Source: Leucaena leucocephala
Lineage: Eukaryota > Streptophyta > Magnoliopsida > Fabales > Fabaceae
Direction: 5' to 3'
DNA: 64,000 bases
Assembly (NCBI GenBank): GCA_037074615.1
Contig: CM073519.1
Coordinates: 26,061,001-26,125,000, forward strand
Shown here: positions 46,161 through 57,206 of the stretch, piece by piece
How positions within the stretch are numbered: position 1 is the stretch's first letter
Layout: each line of letters opens with the position of its first letter
Notes under the pieces: generated by a model
Database searches by the model: none
Seen by the model: the letters and a program-made list of their open reading frames with translations, nothing else
Told to the model about the DNA's origin: nothing
Program-made: the position numbers and the translations under genes

Positions 46161-46951
46161 GTACTTAACCTGTAAGAAGGTGAAAGTTGAATACCAAAAG
46201 CCAGCAGGGAAGTTATAACCCCTAGAGATACCTGAGTATAAATGGGATAGCATTGCTATGGATTTTGTGGAAGGACTGCCTATGACTTATGCTAAGCATG
46301 ATGCTATATGGGTAGTAATTGATCGATTAGCAAAGTCAGTTCATTTCCTGGCAATCAATAAGAAAGATTCTCTTAAGAAGCTGACAAAACTGTATGTAAA
46401 GGAGATTGTTAGATTACATGGTATTCTAAGTAGTATCATATCTAATAGAGATCCTTGGTTTACGTCAAATTTTTGGCGGGCTTTATATAAAGAAATGGAA
46501 ACTACTCTCAGATTTAGTACATCTAACTATCCTCAGATAGATGGTCAATATAAGAGAACGATCTGACGTTAGAGGATATATTGAGAGCGTGTGTCTTAGA
46601 TTTCAAAGGGAGTGGGGATGTCCATATGCCATTAATAGAGTTTGCCTATAATAACAGTTATCAGGCTAGTATTCATATGGCCCCGTTTGAAGCACTTTAT
46701 GGGTACAAATATATATCTCCTTTGTGCTGGGTGGAGTTGAGCGAAAGCAGGATGTTTGGTCCTAATATAGTAGACCAGACAGCAGCACAGATCAATAATA
46801 TTAGAAAGAGATTACTAACAGGTCAAAGCAGATAAAAGAGTTATGCTAATGTCAAAAGAAAGCATGGTAGAGTTTAAATAAGGAGAGCATGTATTCCTTA
46901 AGTTCACTCCAATGACAGGAGCCAGACGATCGATCAAAAGGAAGAAATTGC
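46161..46951 (+). pseudogene. Element B integrase core
   Basis: Starts in the linker after the zinc finger (CKKVKVEYQKPAGKL, PLEIPEYKWDSIAMDFVEGLP). The core runs 46258-46566 open: first Asp in MDFVEGLP, second in ISNRDPWFTSNFWRAL. The third catalytic residue, Glu in the GQSERTIQ motif, is Lys here (GQYKRTI), followed by TGA. 46581-46835 continues LEDILRAC-like sequence (RACVLDFKGSGDVHMPLIEFAYNNSY in two short blocks) and FEALYGYK. Then stops and a split by an Angela solo LTR at 46952. It would join cDNA into DNA; clearly dead. Confidence 0.8.
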
Positions 46952-48759
46952 TATTAGAAAATGTGCCTTAGGGGCCAATCATTATCTTATGAATATTATT
47001 GATTTATGAATTTATTAATTGTGTTATCATATTATTTGCATGTTTATTGTGATGACCATCCTTAGATAATTCATGATCTTATCCTAAATGTCTCTAGTCG
47101 GTCATCCATGTGGGAGCAGAGATGAAATAAGGCCAGTATGACTTTGAAGATGTATAGAGATATAAATCAAAGTCATAGGCACATGTAAGAGTACAAGGTG
47201 TTGGACTGACCCACTATGAGAGAGCTGCATGGGTTACGTCATAAGCTTCTCTCATATACAAACCATGTCACTATGCCCTTTGACCTGAGATCATCATGGA
47301 TTCCTACATGACAAACGCTCAGCTTTGACCTAGTTAAAAGTCACTTTTGACCGAGTGATCATAAAGACTATGTTCGGGCTTAGTGGTTTTTCATGCGGAG
47401 AAATATGAATGGTTAAGATAGAATTTGTCCCTCACATTCATAGAGAGATATTACTGGGCCCCTCGATGAGTGAGTTTAAGAAATGTATGGCCATACTATA
47501 ATGGAAAGGTAGTTCCATTTCAATAGTCAGACTACTCAGGGATCGAGAAAGTAATAGTCAGGAATAGGAGGATGACATTATCCATGCCTCATCCATGACC
47601 AAAATATCGCGTGACAGAAGGGACATGATATGGTTGTATAAAAGGTTACATCGTTTATCGATCCTCATATGATTTGGGTAGTTGTTATGTCTTGCTAGAG
47701 ACCGCTTGTGACTTGTGGGCCAGTATAGCAAATGGCCCACTGCCAACTTCATATGGGCCTACAGGGTCGCACACAAAATAGCCCAACATGAGCTATGATG
47801 TCCAGATTCATTGAATCTAAGACGTGTCCAGATTCAATGAATGATCCAAGGTTGATGTATATATTTATTTATATTTATATTCATATATATATAAATTCGT
47901 ATATATATTATATATAAGGGATATATAGGATTTAATTTATAAGGATAAATTAAATCTGTATCACGTTTGAATTTGAAATTCAAATTGATAGGATATCTCA
48001 TATAAGAGATATTTACAAGATTTAATTTATCAGTATAAATTAAATCTCTATCACGTTTGAATTTGAAATTCAAATTGATAGGATATCTCAAATTTGATTT
48101 AAGAGAATAAATCAAATATAGTCCAATCTTATCTTTATTTAAATTAAATAAATAGGTGAATTAAATCTGTGGGACGGATTTAATATAAATATTATTTATT
48201 TAATTTGTTTCTTATCAAATTATACAATATGTGATATTGTATTAATTTTGGATTTAATATAGATTAATTCCAAAATCCAATTTGGTTGAGGAAAACGCAC
48301 AGCATCCTATATATCTGATTTTAGGAGCTATATTTTTGACACATGACACACAACACACAACACAAAAGGCCGAACAGAATCTACAAAAGGTTTGCAGATA
48401 AGAAACTGCTAAAGTAGAGACGAAGAGGACGAACTCTTGAGAAAGCCTTAGAGGGACAGGAGATGCTAGCACATCGTTCGTGGTTGGAACGCTGTTCGTG
48501 TGGATAACAGTAGAGGAAGCTGACCTGAGGCGTCGACTTCTCGAAATCAAAAAGAGAGTAGAAGCCACAGAGAGAAGCTGTGGATGTCTTCTTGCGATCG
48601 GAAAGAGATCACCAGTCGCGGAGAGAAGCTATGGAAGTCGCTGAGAAACACTAAGGGTAATGCTTCTTCCCACTTGACTTAAACACATACGGTAGATCCT
48701 GGCAAGGAATGGAAAAATTTTTAAATTAATTTCCGCTGTGTGTCTTCCAATTCCTTACA
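46952..48759 (+). mobile_element. Solo LTR, Angela family, TSD ATTGC/GTTGC
   Basis: 1808 bp, plus orientation, starting TATTAGAAAATGTGCC (decayed TG) and ending TTCCTTACA. ATTGC (46947-46951) and GTTGC (48760-48764) flank it. Excision rejoins the integrase C-terminus of B. It contains the 90-bp repeat region (inverted relative to 25297) and the TATATATTATATATAAGG stretch near 47900. Confidence 0.85.
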
Positions 48760-49110
48760 GTTGCATCCTAGATATATTGGGCCATTTCAGATCCTCTCAA
48801 GAGTAGGATCGTGGCTTACGAGTTGGTTTTTCCTCTAAATCTCAGCAAGATACATGATGTCTTCCATGTTTCCTAGTTAAAGAAGTAGGTTCTAGACCCA
48901 TCACATGTGATTGAGCAAGATGATATTGCACTGCGAGATAACCTAACTTATAAGGTCAGACCAATATAGATTATAGATCAAAAGGTCAAGCAGTTGCGAA
49001 ATAAGCATATCTCTTTAGTTGAGGTGGTCTGGAAGGGATTAACAGAGAATGAAGCTACATTAGAAGCAGAGGAAAGGATGAGAGAAGCATATCCTAAACT
49101 ATTTCCTTAG
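48760..49110 (+). pseudogene. Element B integrase C-terminus with chromodomain-like tail
   Basis: LHPRYIGPFQILSRVG, LSARYMMSSMF/LSKIHDVFHVS in two frames, VLDPSHVIEQDDIAL, then VKQLRNKHISLVEVVWKGL and NEATLEAEERMREAYPKLFP. The GPF(Q/E)I module and the tail with W-x-N/G ... EATWE-like, ending PxLF, are hallmarks of Tekay-type chromoviruses, in which the tail can target integration to heterochromatin. Ends TAG at 49109-49111; 40 bp further lies the polypurine tract. Confidence 0.75.
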
Positions 49111-49149
49111 TGTATATGGAACATAAATTTTGAGGACAAAATTTATTTT

Positions 49150-49163
49150 AAGGGGGAGAGAAA
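49150..49163 (+). other. Polypurine tract of element B
   Basis: AAGGGGGAGAGAAA immediately before the 3' LTR; primes plus-strand DNA synthesis. Matching tracts: 3517-3529 (copy 1), 31907-31920 (C), 55176-55188 (A). Confidence 0.85.
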
Positions 49164-52100
49164 TGTCACATCCCCAATTTTCTTAATTGATGTAATTGTA
49201 CAGTTTATATGAAATGAATATGAGATTATTGGAATAAACAGTATCAGATTGAGGAATGAATGAGAGGGATTATTGACTAAGGAAAATATAGGGACCTAAA
49301 CACAAAGTAGAAAAGATTAAAGGCCAAAAGTTAAAGTAGAAACAAAAGTCAGGCCAAAAGTGGTAATTTCCAAAAGTTTATGGACCTAAATGTAAATAAG
49401 CAAAAAGTTAGGGACCTAAATGTAATTATGGAAAAGTTCAGCCAAAAAAGGCTTAGAACTACTTGGAAGTATTTCAGTCCTGCATTTCATCAGTAAATAG
49501 AGAAAGTTATGCTGGTTAATCTAGCGTAATACAGAAATTTTATTAGGATTCCAGATAGTGGATATTTATCTGATAGTTTGGAAGTTATCTAAAATTTTAT
49601 TAGGTCTCATGGACCTCATGTATAAGTGGAAAAGTTACAAGAAGGTATGCCCCAAGACATCAGATGTCATGAATTTGACAGAACCCCGGAAGGAGCTCTG
49701 TATGAAAAGTTATCCCCGTAGTAGTGAATTTTGATAGGAGTTTGAGAATACCCGTGATCCGATTATGGAACTTAATAGTAAGTAGGCTTGGATAGAATGA
49801 GCTCAGATGACCTCATATATAGGCCTATGATGATGCTAAGGAGGGCCTAAAACCCATGATACTAGTTCTTCAGTAGAAGGGGCCAGTGTTCTGGAAAGGT
49901 ACAAAATTATGAAAATGCCCTTAGATGACTATATTGTACCAGTGATAGATGGGGGTATTTTAGTCATTATAGATAGGCTAAAAACATGAGATATAGTATA
50001 AATATGATTAGTTAGAGACAGAACAAAGAGGGGTGAAATGACAATTATGCCCTTAGGGTTAATATAGTGCAAGAAAGGACACCAAGGGTATTTTGGTTAT
50101 TTCCCAAGTGATGGATGGCAGATAAATACTCAGTATAGCAATGTTAATGGTATAAGAAACTTAGACACTAGTTTCTAGGATAGAATACATATCCTGGCAT
50201 ATTATAAAAATTAGAAACAGAAAACAGTCTGGTTTTTGTGAAATTGCTCCGATTGGTACCAAACTGGATTGGAATTTTTCCTATCAATATATTTTACTTT
50301 TTCTAGCCACACATGGCCTTAAATGATGTCATGCATGGTGTCAAGTTAGAGGCTTCTAGGGCAAGCCAAGTTGAAGAATGAATATGGATCATTAGATCAA
50401 ATAATAACCAAATCAATGTTGGCCATCCATTTCAACTGAAGCTCATCTATAAATACCCCCTATTTAGCTTGGTTCAGCCTACCTTGACAACCATAGGGAA
50501 ACTCTTTCAAAATTTCCATTCAACCAAGAAATAAGCACACAACTTGGAGCATAAAGCAAGGTAATTATCTCCCTTGATCTTGAACTTTATTCTAGCAAGC
50601 TAGCTCTTGATTTTAAGGGGTTTTTATGCCATATTTCCCTAGAGGTTGCTGCTAGAAGCTCTGTCCATATATGGTTAGAATATGATTTTTATGTTATGGA
50701 TAGTTTAGACAAGCTTAAACAAGCTAGAATCAAGTGGTATAAGCTTGGAAATCTAAGTATGTTTGGAATTAGGGTTTTGTGTTCTTGTTGTTACTTTATA
50801 TGACACTGTTCATATGTTAAAATTTCATGATTTTGATGCTTCAAATGAGTTTAAAATGGAAAATTATGTGGGGATAAAGTAGGAGAACAAGTATTGGAAG
50901 CATTGGAATCAAAATGTGAAGTTTGGAAAATAAGAACATGCACTTTGGTCAAGGGCAGGAATTTTTGATGTGTTTTGATTTTGGAAATTCTAGTTTCATA
51001 TTTGGATTCTACATGAAAAATTATGTGGAAGTGAACTATGAGAATTTATTTTGGAAAGATGGAAGTAAGAAACATAAAATGGAGAAAGAAAGGAAGTTAG
51101 TGAAAACCTAGTCTTGGTTTTGTGTTCAAGTTGAGTTGTAACTTGATATTACTTTGTAATGGCCAGATTTTGACATTTGTGAAGGAAGGAAATCATCTCA
51201 AGAAGAACTTGACAAGCATAGCTAAGAGGTAGCAAGAATACCTAACTATAGTTTCATGTTTGCTTGCTTGTTAGTTATGATGTTTGGTTGAGCATGATAT
51301 TGTGTCATCTTGTTGATGATAAAGTATGAATGATTGCAACTCATTGCAAGTTATGTCATGACAATATGCATGTTAGAGTTTGCTTATGCACTATTATGAA
51401 GTAGCTCCCATCTCATGATAACATATTACGCATCCAATTAATCATGCATGAGATTATGGTTTGTGTAACTTGCTATTGGGATTTCCATGAAATCTGATTC
51501 CTTCCATATGCATAACCATATTATAGGTGCTGGAACTTTCCAAGGAAAGAGGGTAAGCATGGATGGTTAAACTTGTATAATGAGTTACATGAGTTACTTG
51601 GCACTATGGTAGTATATATTAGGATGTATGATGTATGATCCTATAATTGTGTTTTGAGGTTGATACATTGTGATGATGATTATAACACCTAAACCAACAA
51701 GTTTTAACTTGAAATTTATCATAATTATAGTTAATATATAGATGTTTAAATGAACACTAAGAAAGCCTCCATTGGTTAAGTATTCGAATTGTTATGATTT
51801 TTCTAATTTGGAGTTAAAATCTGGAACTAAGAGAAAGTAAGCAATTAGAGGCAGTGAACTTCTGACATGAATTTTTATAGTAAATGAATGATTTTTACCA
51901 TGAAATTTAGTGAACTTAAAGAGGACATCTAGAGATTTAAATCCATTGGTAACAGGGTTCATTTGGACAAGTAACCAAAGAGAAATGAATTTTTGTAGTT
52001 AAGGCAAAGAAACTGGAACTTTCAGATTTTACCAAATGAACAGTTATTTTCAACGAATAAACTGATTTCATTTGGACAAGGAAACCTCAATTTTATATTT

Positions 52101-52345
52101 TTCCTTCAAATATTTATGAAAGTTCTTTCATTAGAAATTGGAACCACCTTATTTTGATTGCTCTACAATTAATTATGAATTTTCAAAGTAGGGTACATAT
52201 TCTAGAATTACCAAATAAATAGTAATGTGAACAGTACCCGAGAACAATTCTTTTATAAATGAATGTTTGCAAAGAAAATGATCTTGTAATAGGTTCCAAT
52301 AACTTGTAATGAAGTATAATTGAGGTTAAAAGTAAGGATGTTATA
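49164..52345 (+). repeat. 3' LTR of element B
   Basis: TGTCACATCCCC start, GGATGTTATA end, 3182 bp. TATA box 50448-50455, donor-like AAG|GTAATT (GT at 50561). A shortened stem-loop GATTTC-CAT-GAAATC at 51480-51494. A 62-codon frame at 50923-51111 is leader sequence without recognisable domain. Confidence 0.88.
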
Positions 52346-52350
52346 ATAGA

Positions 52351-55188
52351 TAGTCTGACAAATAATATGATAGAGGGAAGAATGCTTTAAAATTTACATA
52401 GTTAATTGTTTAATTGCAATGCGCGTATGAGGGATGGTTGAGCAAATTATGTGATATGGCTTATGTTGCCATAAGTTATGATGAATAGTTGCATCTCCTT
52501 GCAGTTGTCATATGATGACATACAAGTTAAACAATGCTTAAATGATTGCATCTCCTTGCATATTATGCATGTTAGAGTATGCTATGATGAATGAACACTC
52601 TCCTTTTGCATTACATGTAGGGTAGAGTAGATATGATGAGAAAGTTTTGCAAAAAAAAATTATTGCTCCCATGCCATACGACATACAATTAAATAATTCA
52701 ACTTGGTAATTATAAAGCAATAGAAAAGCAATAAATGAGATTAGAAATGAAGGTTAATAGTGAATCTATAGATAAATGATTACAATACTCAGAACATATC
52801 CCTTCAGTAGGGATAAGATACATAATGATATACCATGAACATGAAATGAAATGAGATGCAATTATGAAAGATGATGTAGCTCTGAGAGGGAGTAGTGTCT
52901 ATGCAATAGAAGTTAATGTTCTCATAATAGAGACAGATTACATTTGCAATAAAGTGATATTGCTCTTGAGGAGCCAAGACAATAGACAGTGTAGCTCATG
53001 TAGAGTAATGTCTATTATATGAGATATACAGGTTATGACAGATATGTGCATGGTAGAGCCTGTGTAACTCTCTACAATAATAAATGTAATAAAGTTATGA
53101 AAGATGGGAATGATATGTGAAATTTCTGAGTGATAGAGGAAATGAGTAAAGTCCTAATAGATAATATTGGCTTCTATGATCATTTTTGGGGAAATATCTG
53201 TTGAGTTAACAACTAAGTGGAAGTGGCTAACCTTGTAACTTTGTCCATTGGTTAGGTCTTCCAAAGATGAGAATATAGTACAATAAAATTGCAGTAGATT
53301 CTGGAGGATTGCAGTTAGATCCTAACATGGCTTATAGAAAATAGAATTCCAGGGTCACAATTAGATCCTAAAGATGCTTACTATTGATCGCAATAGATCC
53401 CGAGGGTCATAGTAGACCTAGCCTGGAGAAAGAAAATAAATGAGCCATAAGTACAATATGTCTTTGGAAGAACAATTACCAAGGGCAAGGTTAAGGTAGA
53501 GAACCTTCACAAGTTGGTTAACTCATAACAAAAAGAGTACCCATGATGTTAATTTTAGATAGCCTTATTACTATTACGGACTGAACTCATAATCTTACAC
53601 ACAACATGAACTAAGGGATCAAAGCTAAAGTTGTTAATCCTAAGTACTAAGAATTTATGAGAATATCTCATAAGATTTGAGAAGGGGTCAAATAAGAATA
53701 AAGAGATCCCTACGAAGAGATTATAGAGAATAAGAATGAGAGATAGATAGATCCTCCAGATGAGGATAAAGAGATTAGAAGGCCAGATAAACCCAAGAGA
53801 GATAGTATGAGAAAGGTCTAAATAGTAAAGTACTAGGGTTAGAGCTTGTTAGCATCAGTGCTTCAGATTTTTATCAGCACTTTTCAATTAAGCATGCTCA
53901 GGCAAGCATGATGGGTGACCCCTAGGAAGTGATGAAAAAGGTTATAAATGCCACAGAAATTTGGCATATATGTACATAGTATGTAAAATGGTAGAAAGAG
54001 CTATGAAAAGTTAGAAAGGGTTATGAACGATAAGAGACTAGAACCCTTATATCAAGTCCAAATAAAATGGATTTGAAAGGAAATATTTAGAAGGGTTTTC
54101 TTAAAAGCTAGCAAAGTTATAAGTTAAAGAGAATGTTAGACTTATGGTATCTCAAGATATGTCATGATAAGGCAAGATAGACTATGATATAGTTAGATTT
54201 TGCTAGATATGGCATGATACGACATGACAAGTATGTAATGTGATATGGCATGAAAAGATGTATTGAGAAGTACAATATGAAGTGGCATTGTAGCTAGCTT
54301 TGTAAACAGTTAGAGAGGCTCCCTTTTTGAACGGGATAAGATGTTTAAATGTTATGTTACATATGAAATAGCAAGTGAGAGCTTGCACTCCTTGCATGAA
54401 ATGCTAGGCATTATGTTATGTTTGTAAAATATGCTAAAGCTCCAAATGTTAGAGCAGTGCAAGCTCCATATGATAAAGCTGTGTAAGCTCCAAGTGTTAA
54501 AGCTGTGCAGATTAAGAAAAGGAATGCTTGAGCTCCGATGTTAGAGCTTTGCATTCATGGGCAGGCATGCAATCCTGGAATACGTTGGGCAGGCATTATG
54601 CATGTTAGAGTATGTGCTCCTATATACTTCTACCCAGCATGAAAGTAAAGAAAGAAAGAATAGTGGCATAAGTCCTCTCTCTATATTATGATGAGTTATT
54701 AAAGATGATAAGAAGAAAATAAGTACGATGATATGAAAATGAGATATAAAGCTTTACGGATATTAAGAAAATTCCACTAGATACTCAGAGAAATAATAAG
54801 AGATACATGTTAAAGGTATGATGAGTAGTTGATGAAAACTCCAGAATACAATAGTATTCGAGAGAATATTATATGAAAGAAATAGACACTATTCACACTT
54901 CCAATGTAGTGAGAAGTCCATATGCAAATAGATGCATAGCAAGTAAGCAAGAAATAGATTGAAGTAGAGTTCAACTCTTATTGAGTTGATTTAGAACAGA
55001 AGAATAATCACAACAAAGATATGAAGATCTGTGGATATGGAAAGTACTCCGCAAAATGTTAAGATAGAAGATAAGAGATAGATACCCCAATCCTTGGTCA
55101 TAAAGTGGGAAAAAGATATATATTTAAGATAGTTGACTGAGGTTCTAAGTAAATTTCGATGATGAACTTTATTTTAACGGGGTAGAAA
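52351..55188 (+). other. Interior of element A, continued (non-coding)
   Basis: Picks up where 20536 stopped and matches copy 1 from about 1380 to 3529. No ORF above 66 codons. Landmarks: paired TTGCATCTCCTTGCA (about 52491 and 52545), TCGCAGTAGATC-type repeats (about 53280-53420), 24-bp hairpin repeat (54437-54509), polypurine tract AACGGGGTAGAAA at the end. No function recognised. Confidence 0.7.
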
Positions 55189-57206
55189 TGTCACATCCTA
55201 CTTTTTCCTTGTCTCTATAATACTGATAGTGGAAGGAGGTTTGGAAAGGATAGTGATGATGAATAGAAAGAAAAATAATGATTAGACAAAGGTATAGAGA
55301 TCAGGGACTAAAATGAAAAGTTTAAAAATTTTATGGTCCCAAGTGTAATTTTCAAAAGTTCAAGGGTAAAATGGTAATTATGAGAAAGTTGAGCCAGGAG
55401 AGGCCCAAAAATGCCTAGAATCAAATTTGTCCCAAATTTTCCCAATAAATAGAAAAAAATTCTTCTAATAAGTTTGACGCAACATAGAATTTTGATGTGA
55501 GATTCCAAAAAATTATATTAATTTCTGAATAAAAGGAAATTAATACAATATCCTCTAGACCTCATAATCAGATGAAATTTGGCAGTAAATTCTTATAACT
55601 AATATAATAATTTTTAAAACTAACATTACTAAAAAAGAAGTTATGTAGAATTTGTTATGAAATTTACAGTGTATTAAAACACCCGATAAATATGTTTCAG
55701 GGGAATTTCTTGGGAGTTTAGCCCATCAAGGTAGTGGACCATGTAAAGGACCCAAAATGGCATCTTATAGGCCGAGTAATATTTTCAGATAAGTATGGGG
55801 GCCACGTCTAATAAAGACCAGAAAAATGTAAAATTACAAAAATGCCACTGTGGACCATGTAGAGTCAGACAAAGGGAATTTTGGTCATTCGACTAAGCTT
55901 AGATGGTAAAGGAGAATTCTCAGAATAGTTGACCACATTCAGGGAATACTCTGATAAGGTGTGAAAAGACGACAATGCCCTTAAGATGTTAAAGTAAATA
56001 AATAAGGACAAAGGGACGTTTTGGTAAATTTCCAAGTGATCTGTAATTAAGTTTAGGCCTAGTTCAAGAATATCAATGGTAAGAAGAATTCGGATACTAG
56101 ATTTAAGGTTAGAAAGCATATTATGGAATCAAAGAAAAATTATTTATCAAATAGTCTGGTTTTTGGGAAATCGGACTGAGTAGGTATCGGATTGAACTGA
56201 AATTTTTCTAGAAGTTTTTCCCTTAGAATTGTGCCACATAAACCTATGAGTTGTCCCTTGATGATGTCATGGATGATGTCATAGTTAGCTTTTTAGAAAA
56301 GTTCCAAGATTAAATGTGAGCCAAGATCAAATACTTCACAAAGTGATATTGACCATTCATTTTCCATGGAATTTGGGGATAAATACCCCCACAATTTCTG
56401 ATACAAAACCATGGCAAAAGAACCCTTGGAAACCTCTTGCAAAATGAAAACTCAAGCCAAGACAAAGAAGATTCAAGGTACTAAATTTCAAGCAAGCTAG
56501 AAATTACAGGTAAGCAATGTATCCTAGCTTATTTTCCTTTGGTTTAGGAGCTTGAACTTAGGGTTTTCATGGAGGAAAGTTGAGTTTTCTCTAAGGTGTA
56601 TGTGCTGTCCCAAACCTTAGATGAAAGGAGAAAGAAGAAATTAAAGTTAGAGTTATGTGATTGAAGCTTCAACAAGCTAGTTAAGTGATTGGTTGTTGAA
56701 TTAAGTTGATACTCTTGACTTTGCCATAGTTGAACTATTTAGGTCTGCACTGTTCATGATAGAAGGAGATGGAATTTCAATGATCAAATGCTTCCATTGA
56801 ATTCATATGATGATTTTGTGTAGGATTGGATAGGTTTTGAACCTTGAAAGTATTAGAATTCCAAGTTATAGTTTTTAAAGTTCTTCTATGTTACTGTTCA
56901 CTAGCATGAACAGTGATTGGAATTTCATGATTTTGATGATTGCAGTGGTTTTGAAATGAAAAGTTGTGTGGGATAAAATAGAGAAACAAGTATGAGAAGC
57001 ATTGGAATCAAAATGGAATTTTTGAAATAACTATGTACATGTTTTCAATTATGTCCAGCAAGCCATGAAGGGGCTAGAAATACCAAATGAACAGTAACTC
57101 GAGAAGAGTAAAATTCTAGATTTAGGAAATGGACTTTCAAAGTCTTGTAAGTGGTTCTAAATGCTACTGAATGGTCTCTAAGACATATAAAAGTAAGAAT
57201 GTTTCA
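55189..57206 (+). repeat. 3' LTR of element A (internally deleted)
   Basis: TGTCACATCCTAC start after the polypurine tract; ends GAATGTTTCA. Short ORF 56444-56500, donor-like CAG|GTAAGC (GT 56510). At about 57078 sequence jumps from a position equal to ~15290 to one equal to ~17715 of the 5' LTR, removing the palindrome and stem-loop. TATA box decayed to GATAAATA. Confidence 0.85.

Larger units (their letters stand above)
20542..52345 (+). mobile_element. Element B: Tekay-like Ty3/gypsy chromovirus, TSD ATAGG/ATAGA
   Basis: 5' LTR 20542-23754, PBS 23758, interior with ORF1, gag, protease, RT and integrase relics, polypurine tract 49150-49163, 3' LTR 49164-52345. Flanked by ATAGG (20537-20541) and ATAGA (52346-52350); on both sides the interior of element A continues. 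The interior is split by an Angela copia element (24655-41666), a C-type solo LTR (43321-45447) and an Angela solo LTR (46952-48759). The RT, integrase and C-terminal chromodomain-like motifs match the Tekay/Del clade. LTRs of about 3.2 kb fit that clade. Non-functional: stops, frameshifts and a deletion from RT to integrase. Confidence 0.88.
10268..57206 (+). mobile_element. Element A: gypsy-type derivative hosting the nest, TSD AAATT
   Basis: Bounded by TGTCACATCC at 10268 and ...TTTCA at 57206, with the 5-bp duplication AAATT at 10263-10267 and 57207-57211. Removing it restores continuous LTR D sequence. Components: 5' LTR 10268-17844 (with two solo-LTR insertions), PBS 17848, ORF1-like and gag remnants 17987-20536, element B insertion 20542-52345, the rest of the interior 52351-55188, polypurine tract, 3' LTR 55189-57206. 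Without insertions it would be roughly 10 kb. The interior has no open gag-pol, so it is non-autonomous; affinity to Tekay-like chromoviruses is inferred from shared LTR ends, PBS and gag remnants with element B. Confidence 0.85.

Noticed and set aside
50923..51111. 62-codon frame as a gene
   Set aside because: Part of the B LTR leader; the 5' LTR copy (22320-22505) is nearly the same and not better preserved at codon level. No domain.
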